A stretch of 7,939 bases of DNA. Origin: an uncultured Collinsella sp. GTDB lineage: Bacteria > Actinomycetota > Coriobacteriia > Coriobacteriales > Coriobacteriaceae. A model generated the notes under the pieces. That model did not search any database, had not been told where the DNA came from, and saw only the letters and a list, made by a program, of their open reading frames with translations. The stretch spans positions 1 through 7,939 of the forward strand of contig URVF01000069.1 of assembly GCA_900551185.1 (NCBI GenBank). Reading direction: 5' to 3'. The translations under genes were made by a program, and so were the position numbers. Of the stretch, positions 1 to 5,005 are shown piece after piece (position 1 is the first letter of the stretch; the number at the start of each line of letters is the position of its first letter).

Positions 1-28
1 TGGGCTCGGAGATGTGTATAAGAGACAG
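1..28. other. Untrimmed Nextera/Tn5 adapter, left end
   Basis: Bases 10-28 read AGATGTGTATAAGAGACAG, the 19-bp Tn5 mosaic end used in Illumina Nextera libraries, and bases 1-9 (TGGGCTCGG) match the inner part of the Nextera read-2 adapter. This is library-construction sequence and not genome. Genomic sequence begins at about base 29. Confidence 0.97.
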
Positions 29-98
29 GCTCCGGCATGCGCGTGTGGCAGAACATGCAGAGCACCATGACGAGGACCCGCCACCGTTGAGGAAGCAT
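29..98 (-). CDS. Possible start of a downstream gene, cut by the contig end
   Basis: On the minus strand an ATG at 98 opens a frame of 23 codons that reaches the adapter without a stop. It begins MLPQRWRVLVMVLCMFCHTR, which has a basic start followed by a hydrophobic run, as in the first helix of a membrane protein or a signal peptide. It lies 85 bases after the ygeY stop in the same direction, so it could be the next gene of the operon, for example a transporter. No convincing ribosome binding site precedes the ATG, an internal ATG at 68 is an alternative start, and 23 codons are too few to recognise a family. Any continuation (PVSYTHLRA) is translated adapter. This is a weak call. Confidence 0.2.
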
Positions 99-136
99 GG
101 GAGATAACGACCGCGGGCCCCAAGTCAACAGGGGGT

Positions 137-161
137 GCCGGGGACACGAGCGGCCCCCGGC
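137..161 (-). terminator. GC-rich stem-loop downstream of ygeY, candidate terminator
   Basis: GCCGGGG (137-143) pairs with CCCCGGC (155-161) around an 11-base loop, 22 bases beyond the ygeY stop codon. The stem is strong, but no T-run follows on either strand, so it is not a canonical intrinsic terminator. It could be a factor-assisted terminator or an mRNA 3'-end stabiliser. Confidence 0.3.
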
Positions 162-183
162 TCAACAAAATCGAGGAATGGGA

Positions 184-1569
184 CTAATCGATCTTGTTGT
201 TGGTCAGACCGGCGCGGAACACGGTGGCGTCGCCATCGGCCTGGCTCGGATCGTAGAGGTTCAGGGCAGCCACGTACATGGCGGCAGCGGTGACCAGGTC
301 GTCCTTGTAGGTGACCTCGTTGGGAGCGTGAGCCTGAGACTCGGCACCCGGGCCAAAGCCCACGCAGGGGATGCCGTAGCGGCCCTGGATGGAAACGCAG
401 TTCGTGGAGAAGGTCCACTTGTCGCACAGCGGACGACCGGTGCGCTTGTCCATGCTGGGCTCGCAGCCGATGCGCTCGTCACCAAACATGGCCTTGTGGG
501 CGTCGACGAGGGCCTTGACGTGCGGAGCGGCCTCCTTGTTGATCCACGTGGGGAAGTAAGCCTCGGTCTCGTAGACCTCGCCGGTCCAGGACGGACGGTC
601 GTACATGTACATGGAGACCTTCACGTCGTCGCCGTACTTCTTGGCGGCCGGCAGGTTGCGGATCTCGTCCAGGCAGGACTCCCAGGTCTCGCCGGCGGTC
701 ATGCGACGGTCGATGGAGATGGCGCAGGAGTCAGCGACAGCGCAGCGGCTGGGGCTGGTGTAGAAGATCTGGCTGACGGTGCAGGTGCCGCGGCCCAGGA
801 AGCGGGCGTCCTCGAAGTGCTCGGGGTTGTACTTGGGGTCGAGCATCTTGACGAGGCCCTTGATGTCGGTCGACTCGTCGCAGCCGTTGTTGTTGAGGGC
901 GCGGACGTCGGCGATGATGTCGGCCATCTTGTAGATGGCGTTGTCGCCGCGGTCGGGAGCGGAGCCGTGGCAGGAGGTGCCGTGAACGTCGACGCGGATC
1001 TCCATGCGGCCGCGGTGACCGCGATAGATGCCGCCGTCGGTGGGCTCGGTGGAAATGACGAACTCGGGCTTAATGCCGTCCTTGTTGTAGATGTACTGCC
1101 AGCACATGCCGTCGCAGTCCTCTTCCTGGACGGTGCCGACGACCATGATCTTATAGCCCTCGGGGATGAGGCCCATGTCCTTCATCATCTTGGCAGCGTA
1201 GGTAGCGGAAGCCATGCCGCCCTCCTGGTCAGAGCCGCCGCGGCCGTAGATGATCTCGTCGGTCTCGTAGCCCTCATAGGGATCGGCGTCCCAGTTCTCG
1301 ATGTTGCCGATGCCGACGGTGTCGATGTGGGAGTCGATGGCGATGATCTTGTCGCCCTCGCCCATAAAGCCCATGACGTTGCCCAGGCCGTCGACCTTGA
1401 CCTCGTCATAGCCAAGGCTCTCCATCTCGGCCTTGATGCAGGCAACAACCTCACCCTCCTCGCAGGACTCAGAGGGGTGGGAGATCATAGCGCGCAGGAA
1501 GCGAGTCATATCAGCACGATGAGACTCAGCAGCAGCCTTGATAGCGTCGAAATCGAGTTCTTTAGCCAT
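184..1569 (-). CDS. ygeY: YgeY-type M20 family metallohydrolase
   Basis: A 461-residue cytoplasmic hydrolase of the M20 family (ArgE/DapE/CPG2-like), closest in motif order to E. coli YgeY, often annotated as a selenium-metabolism hydrolase or putative deacetylase/peptidase. The metal-site motifs are intact and in order: DSHIDTV with His81 and Asp83, GRGGSDQEGG with Asp114, EED with Glu149-Glu150, STEP with Glu175, and a late QAHAPNE with His414. HGTSCHGSAP (196-205) belongs to the lid/dimerisation domain. Two zinc ions are therefore expected; the natural substrate is unknown. The ATG at 1569 is supported by GAAAGG at 1579-1584, 9 bases upstream. It follows dpaL by 74 bases in the same direction, the same ygeX-ygeY order as in E. 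coli, so it may act on a product or precursor of the lyase. No signal peptide is visible. The family call is firm and the substrate is not. Confidence 0.93.
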   Translation of the reverse strand: MAKELDFDAIKAAAESHRADMTRFLRAMISHPSESCEEGEVVACIKAEMESLGYDEVKVDGLGNVMGFMGEGDKIIAIDSHIDTVGIGNIENWDADPYEGYETDEIIYGRGGSDQEGGMASATYAAKMMKDMGLIPEGYKIMVVGTVQEEDCDGMCWQYIYNKDGIKPEFVISTEPTDGGIYRGHRGRMEIRVDVHGTSCHGSAPDRGDNAIYKMADIIADVRALNNNGCDESTDIKGLVKMLDPKYNPEHFEDARFLGRGTCTVSQIFYTSPSRCAVADSCAISIDRRMTAGETWESCLDEIRNLPAAKKYGDDVKVSMYMYDRPSWTGEVYETEAYFPTWINKEAAPHVKALVDAHKAMFGDERIGCEPSMDKRTGRPLCDKWTFSTNCVSIQGRYGIPCVGFGPGAESQAHAPNEVTYKDDLVTAAAMYVAALNLYDPSQADGDATVFRAGLTNNKID

Positions 1570-1609
1570 TGTTCATAACCTTTCAAACGAAGGAATCTAC
1601 CTGTGAGGT

Positions 1610-1636
1610 GGCGGAGCGATACCTATTTACTCCGCC
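1610..1636 (-). promoter_or_regulatory. Intercistronic hairpin between dpaL and ygeY
   Basis: GGCGGAG (1610-1616) and CTCCGCC (1630-1636) form a perfect 7-bp GC-rich stem with a 13-base loop, starting 7 bases after the dpaL stop codon. No T-run follows in the direction of transcription, so it is unlikely to stop transcription fully. It could protect the 3' end of the dpaL message or lower ygeY expression relative to dpaL. Confidence 0.45.
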
Positions 1637-1643
1637 CCAACGA

Positions 1644-2858
1644 TTAGCAAGTGGGATATTCGCCTTCCCAAACAATGCGGCGATACTGGTCGGGATCGGT
1701 GTCGCCCTCGGTGGAGAAGCAGAGCACGGAGCTCGTCTTGTCCAGGCCGATGAGTTCCTTGAGCTCGGCGTACTCGGGATCGAGCATGAGGGTCTCGACC
1801 AGGCCGGTGGTCACAGCGCCGGACTCGCCGGAGATGACGCGCGGGTCGCCCTTCTCGGGAGCGCCCAGGGTGCGCATGCCGCGAGCGGTGACCCAGTCGG
1901 GGCAGGACACGAAGGCGGTGGCATGGTTGCGCAGGATATCCCAGCCCAGGATGTTGGGCTCGCCGCAGCACAGACCGGCCATGATGGAGGGCATGTCACC
2001 GTCCACGATGCGCGGATCGCCGTCGCCGGCGGCAGCGCCCTTGTACAGGCAGGCGGCAGGCGCGCACTCAACCACGACGAAGGTGGGCGGGTTATCGGGA
2101 TACAGGTTGGTGAAGTAGCCCACCACGGCGCCGGCGAGCGAACCCACGCCAGCCTGGACAAACACGTGGGTCGGGCGGTTGATGGCCATCTCGCGCAGCT
2201 GCTCGGCAGCCTCGGAAGCCATGGTGCCGTAGCCCTCCATGATCCAGGACGGGATCTTCTCGTAGCCCTCCCAGGCGGTGTCCTGAACGATGACGCCACG
2301 CTCGCAGGCGTCAGCCTCGGCGGCAGCCATGCGCACGCACTCGTCGTAGTTGACCTCTTCGATGGTCACCGTGGCGCCCTCGGCGGCGATGTTATCGAAG
2401 CGGGGCTTGGTGGAACCCTTGGGCATGTGCACGACGGCCTTCTGGCCCAGCTTGTTGGCAGCCCATGCCACGCCGCGGCCATGGTTGCCGTCGGTAGCGG
2501 TAAAGAATGTAGCCTGGCCAAAGTCCTCGGCCAGCTGATCGGAGGTCAGGTAATCGAAGGTGCAGTCGGCAACGTCCTTGCCGGTCTCGTCGGCAATGTA
2601 GCTGGCCATGGCAAACGAGCCGCCCAGAACCTTAAAGGCGTTGAGGCCAAAGCGATAGCTCTCGTCCTTAACGCACAGGTTGGACAGGCCCAGGCGCGCG
2701 GCCTGGCCGTCCAGGCGGGCAAGCGGAGTGACGGTGTACTGGGGGAACGACTGGTGGAAGGCACGGGCCTTCTTCACGTGGTCGAGACTCATGATTCCCA
2801 AGTGCTTGTCATCGCTCTTGGGCATCGTGTTGCTCGCCCACTGGATCTTATCGGCCAT
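1644..2858 (-). CDS. dpaL: Diaminopropionate ammonia-lyase
   Basis: A 404-residue PLP enzyme, close to the usual family length of about 400, that splits 2,3-diaminopropionate into pyruvate and two ammonia. It belongs to the fold-type II (tryptophan synthase beta/threonine deaminase) superfamily; the E. coli homologue is YgeX/DpaL. The PLP lysine is Lys76 in RFGLNAFKVLGGS, at the place of E. coli Lys77. The two acid residues reported as catalytic in the E. coli enzyme (Asp120, Asp189) are matched by Asp123 in TATDGNHGRG and Asp193 in VQDTAWEGY. A glycine-rich phosphate loop (GVGSLAGAVVG) lies near residue 240. The ATG at 2858 has AAGGAG at 2867-2872, 8 bases upstream. It is the first gene of a probable dpaL-ygeY operon and is divergent from a PAS-HTH regulator, which suggests substrate-induced control. 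Pyruvate and ammonia production would serve carbon, nitrogen or energy supply in an anaerobe. Confidence 0.96.
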   Translation of the reverse strand: MADKIQWASNTMPKSDDKHLGIMSLDHVKKARAFHQSFPQYTVTPLARLDGQAARLGLSNLCVKDESYRFGLNAFKVLGGSFAMASYIADETGKDVADCTFDYLTSDQLAEDFGQATFFTATDGNHGRGVAWAANKLGQKAVVHMPKGSTKPRFDNIAAEGATVTIEEVNYDECVRMAAAEADACERGVIVQDTAWEGYEKIPSWIMEGYGTMASEAAEQLREMAINRPTHVFVQAGVGSLAGAVVGYFTNLYPDNPPTFVVVECAPAACLYKGAAAGDGDPRIVDGDMPSIMAGLCCGEPNILGWDILRNHATAFVSCPDWVTARGMRTLGAPEKGDPRVISGESGAVTTGLVETLMLDPEYAELKELIGLDKTSSVLCFSTEGDTDPDQYRRIVWEGEYPTC

Positions 2859-2950
2859 ACGGTGAACTCCTTAAGTCCTCTCTTGCCGGCCCCCGCATAC
2901 GCGTTTCAGCCCGATCCCATTCACACGGCTGAACTTTTATGTGGATGCCA

Positions 2951-2965
2951 AACAAAAAGTTTGTT
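2951..2965. promoter_or_regulatory. Operator-like palindrome 1
   Basis: AACAAA-AAG-TTTGTT has perfect 6-bp arms about base 2958. It is the best copy of a 15-bp site repeated three times in this gap. It is a likely binding site for a dimeric regulator, with the adjacent YheO-like protein the first candidate; this is an inference. Confidence 0.6.
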
Positions 2966-2976
2966 AGTACTGTTCT

Positions 2977-2991
2977 ATCACACTTTTTGAT
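2977..2991. promoter_or_regulatory. Operator-like palindrome 2
   Basis: ATCACA-CTT-TTTGAT has 5 of 6 arm pairs about base 2984. Read on the minus strand (ATCAAAAAGTGTGAT) it agrees with palindrome 1 at 12 of 15 positions. Its centre is 26 bp from palindrome 1 and 25 bp from palindrome 3. Confidence 0.5.
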
Positions 2992-3001
2992 TGGCATACC
3001 T

Positions 3002-3016
3002 AACGAATTGTTTGTT
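3002..3016. promoter_or_regulatory. Operator-like palindrome 3
   Basis: AACGAA-TTG-TTTGTT has 5 of 6 arm pairs about base 3009 and agrees with palindrome 1 at 12 of 15 positions in the same orientation. It is the copy nearest the regulator gene, 120 bases before its ATG. Confidence 0.55.
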
Positions 3017-3135
3017 GCCGTAATCGGTACTTTTTCGCCGCCGAACGGTCACACAACGCAGCGACGCTTTCGTTATTTGCGAACAGGTGTGGTTTATGGC
3101 ACAGTGAGCCCAAACTAATTTTTAGGAAGGTACAC

Positions 3136-3789
3136 ATGACCCCCGCACAGATTGAGTTTTACAAGCGCCTCGCACACGGCCTGGCGCTCCAATTTGGCCC
3201 CAACTGCGAAGTCGTCGTCCACGATCTGGAGACCGAGGACGTAGACCACTCCATCGTAGTGATTGAAAACGGCCACGTCAGCGGGCGCAAACTGGGTGAC
3301 GGCCCCAGCCATATCGTGTTTGAGTCCATGCACGAGGGCGCCACCGATGTACACGACCGCGAGCCGTACCTCACTAAAACCACCGACGGTAAGCTGCTCA
3401 AATCGTCGACGATCTTTATCCGCAACGACGAGGGCAAGCCCGTCGGCATTTTGGGCATCAACTTTGACATTACGCTCATGAAGGCTTTTGAGCGCTCGCT
3501 CGATGCCTTTACCGGCACCGGCGGCACGGGCTATACCGAGCCCGAGCCCATTACCAAGAACATCGGCGACCTGCTCGAGGACCTGCTGCACGAGTGCGAG
3601 CAGTTTGTGGGCAAGCCCGCGGCACTCATGACCAAAGACGAGCGTATTCGTGCCATTGGCTACCTCGACCGTCGCGGCGCCTTCCTCATTTCCAAGTCGA
3701 GCGAGCGCGCCTGCGAGTTCTTTGGCATCTCCAAGTACAGTTTTTATAGCTACCTCAATGAGGCCAAGGCGGCGGCCGGCGACAAGTAG
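3136..3789 (+). CDS. YheO/DauR-like PAS-HTH transcriptional regulator
   Basis: A 217-residue predicted DNA-binding regulator. Residues about 7-125 resemble the YheO-like PAS domain (PF08348): NCEVVVHDLE near the start, LLKSSTIFIRNDEGKPVGIL in the middle, and GINFDITLM at its end. Residues about 145-207 match the YheO-type helix-turn-helix (HTH_22, PF13309), with MTKDERIRAIGYLDRRGAF and then FFGISKYSFYSYL as the likely recognition region. Characterised relatives such as DauR control amino-acid catabolism genes, and the PAS part may sense a small ligand. The ATG at 3136 has AGGAAGG at 3124-3130, 5 bases upstream. Its divergence from dpaL-ygeY across an operator-bearing gap suggests it controls that operon and itself; whether as activator or repressor cannot be read from the sequence. 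No transmembrane segment or phosphorylation domain is visible. Confidence 0.9.
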   Translation: MTPAQIEFYKRLAHGLALQFGPNCEVVVHDLETEDVDHSIVVIENGHVSGRKLGDGPSHIVFESMHEGATDVHDREPYLTKTTDGKLLKSSTIFIRNDEGKPVGILGINFDITLMKAFERSLDAFTGTGGTGYTEPEPITKNIGDLLEDLLHECEQFVGKPAALMTKDERIRAIGYLDRRGAFLISKSSERACEFFGISKYSFYSYLNEAKAAAGDK

Positions 3790-3872
3790 GCGCTCGCCTG
3801 GATTGCCCCTCCCCTTTTGGGCGCGAGTTCTGGAAAGCACGAATCCAAGACCGAGCCGCTTGGGAAGTTCCA

Positions 3873-3878
3873 TATAAT
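3873..3878 (+). promoter_or_regulatory. -10 box of the membrane-protein gene
   Basis: A perfect TATAAT lies 34 bases before the ATG at 3913, so transcription would start near 3885 with a leader of about 28 bases. No good -35 hexamer is found 16-18 bases upstream (the region reads around AAGACCGAG), so the promoter may be weak or need an activator. Its presence suggests the gene is not just read through from the regulator. Confidence 0.5.
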
Positions 3879-3912
3879 CGATGTCATTAGTATTTCGAAA
3901 GGGTGGAACAGA

Positions 3913-4875
3913 ATGGCGTTGAGCAAGGCATCATGCACCGGTCGCGGATTGATTCCGGCAATTGGTGGACATGTGCACCGCATGTTCGATGAGGGTGAAG
4001 ACGACCTGTTTTCGCTGAGCCTTGACGACGTGATGGATGATCGCCCGTGGACCGCCGGCGAACTCATGGGCGGCGGGGCTCGCCCGTCAAACCCCAATCC
4101 CGCACTTGCGCCTGAGCCCGTATCTGCGCCGACTCCTGCGCAGTCGCCTGCACCCACTTCGGCGCCCACGCCCGCTCCCCGCCCCGCAAGCGACCCGTCC
4201 GAGACGGCGGCATTTCTCGCTGCAGCGACGCAGGGCAAATCGGCCGACAGCACCGTTATGTATAACGCCCAGCAGTTGCCCGTTCCTGCGGCGCGCAAGC
4301 CTCCGGTCACAAGGCTCGATGAGCCCGTTGCCCATCAGGTTACCCACGATTCCTGGGCTGCAGCCGATCTGGATGAGACCTCTACCGGCATGCCGGCGCT
4401 CGACGTTCCAGTTAACCCGCTTTTTGCCGCCAACACGAGCGCCGCGGACTATGAGGGCGGTGCGGCATATTCCGATTATTCCGATGGCTATGCTGGCAAC
4501 GGTCGCATCGAGACCGAGGATTATGGCACCGCATCGAGCGATTATCTCAACGATCCGTACGCTGCCACGCGTGCACCGGAATATGACCCGGAGGCCGCGT
4601 CCGCACCGGCGTATACCAAAAGCACGGGCGAAGAACGCTTCGCCGATTATTACGCCGAGGAAAAGGCGCTGCGTTTCTCGGAATTTCCGCAGGCAGTCAA
4701 GGTTGCCTTTATCGCCATTGTCATTGCCCTGCTCGGCGCCATTGCGTTTGAGGGATTCCAGCTGTTCCGCGGCCCCACCCAAGCGGAGTCGGAGACCCAG
4801 CAAAAAGAGGACGATAACCAGTACCTGGACATCAACACCCTCAAGGGCGACCCCAACGACGGAGACGACGAGTAA
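3913..4875 (+). CDS. Single-pass membrane protein with long disordered N-terminal region, function unknown
   Basis: A 320-residue protein I do not recognise. Residues 1-55 include an acidic patch (FDEGEDDLFSLSLDDVMDD). Residues about 56-98 are Pro/Ala-rich with AP and PAP steps. Residues about 178-236 are rich in Tyr and Asp (DYEGG, YSDYSDGY, EDYG, SDYLNDPY, EYDPE). One hydrophobic helix at about 264-283 (FIAIVIALLGAIAFEGF) precedes a 35-residue polar, acidic tail. There is no N-terminal signal, so the expected topology is a long cytoplasmic domain with a short tail outside. I chose the ATG at 3913 because AAAGGGTGG lies just upstream and TATAAT fits it; a TTG at 3817 would add 32 residues lacking such support. 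The architecture recalls envelope or division-associated scaffold proteins of actinobacteria, but no enzymatic domain is visible and I assign no function. Confidence 0.8.
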   Translation: MALSKASCTGRGLIPAIGGHVHRMFDEGEDDLFSLSLDDVMDDRPWTAGELMGGGARPSNPNPALAPEPVSAPTPAQSPAPTSAPTPAPRPASDPSETAAFLAAATQGKSADSTVMYNAQQLPVPAARKPPVTRLDEPVAHQVTHDSWAAADLDETSTGMPALDVPVNPLFAANTSAADYEGGAAYSDYSDGYAGNGRIETEDYGTASSDYLNDPYAATRAPEYDPEAASAPAYTKSTGEERFADYYAEEKALRFSEFPQAVKVAFIAIVIALLGAIAFEGFQLFRGPTQAESETQQKEDDNQYLDINTLKGDPNDGDDE

Positions 4876-4974
4876 CAGATGCCGAAAACTGAGGGCCGTA
4901 AACCAAATCAAGCGACTCGCGGGATTGTGGGGGCGTAGACGGGCGAATGGGCCATCGACGATTTTGAGCTGGCA

Positions 4975-5001
4975 AGGGCCGGGAACTAGATTCCCAGCCT
5001 T
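4975..5001. terminator. Hairpin between convergent genes, candidate bidirectional terminator
   Basis: GGGAA (4981-4985) pairs with TTCCC (4991-4995) around a 5-base loop. After one mismatch the stem continues with AGGGC (4975-4979) against GCCTT (4997-5001), including one G-T pair. It starts 4 bases past the DUF262 gene stop codon and 100 bases past the stop of the membrane-protein gene. A T-run is missing on both sides, so termination is inferred from position and stem strength only. Confidence 0.4.
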
Positions 5002-5005
5002 CAAC

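Larger units (their letters stand above)
2945..2997. repeat. 53-bp near-symmetric inverted repeat
   Basis: ATGCCAAACAAAAAGT (2945-2960) is the reverse complement of ACTTTTTGATTGGCAT (2982-2997) at 15 of 16 positions. The 21-base centre is also partly symmetric about base 2971, giving 22 paired positions out of 26. It covers the first two operator-like sites. It lies too far upstream of the regulator start to be a terminator of a known gene, so a DNA-level protein-binding role is more likely than an RNA hairpin. Confidence 0.7.
2859..3135. promoter_or_regulatory. Divergent control region between dpaL and the PAS regulator
   Basis: This 277-base non-coding gap must hold the leftward promoter of dpaL-ygeY and the rightward promoter of the regulator gene. 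It is much more A/T-rich than the flanking genes between about 2930 and 3040. I could not pick a convincing -35/-10 pair for either direction; TAAAAG on the minus strand at 2939-2934 is a possible -10 for dpaL but has a poor -35. The three operator-like palindromes listed separately occupy 2951-3016. Confidence 0.8.

Noticed and set aside
97..1578. 493-codon open frame on the plus strand opposite ygeY
   Set aside because: It lies wholly opposite a clear M20 enzyme and shows the Val/Gly/Ala/Asp/His-rich repetitive composition of a codon-bias shadow. It has no domain motif.
1569..2990. 473-codon open frame on the plus strand opposite dpaL
   Set aside because: Antisense to a gene with an intact PLP site and with the same low-information composition. 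Two long shadows in a row are expected from strong GC3 bias.
3793..3826. Possible terminator after the PAS regulator (CTCGC...GCGAG with inner GCCC...GGGC)
   Set aside because: The stem halves are unequally spaced, giving a large bulge, and no T-run follows.
3115..3873. 252-codon minus-strand frame opposite the PAS-HTH regulator
   Set aside because: The regulator frame has clear PAS and HTH motifs and a ribosome binding site; the opposite frame has neither.
4102..4200. Possible tandem repeat in the Pro/Ala-coding stretch
   Set aside because: Codons for Pro and Ala recur, but no unit repeats exactly at the DNA level; it is low-complexity coding sequence.
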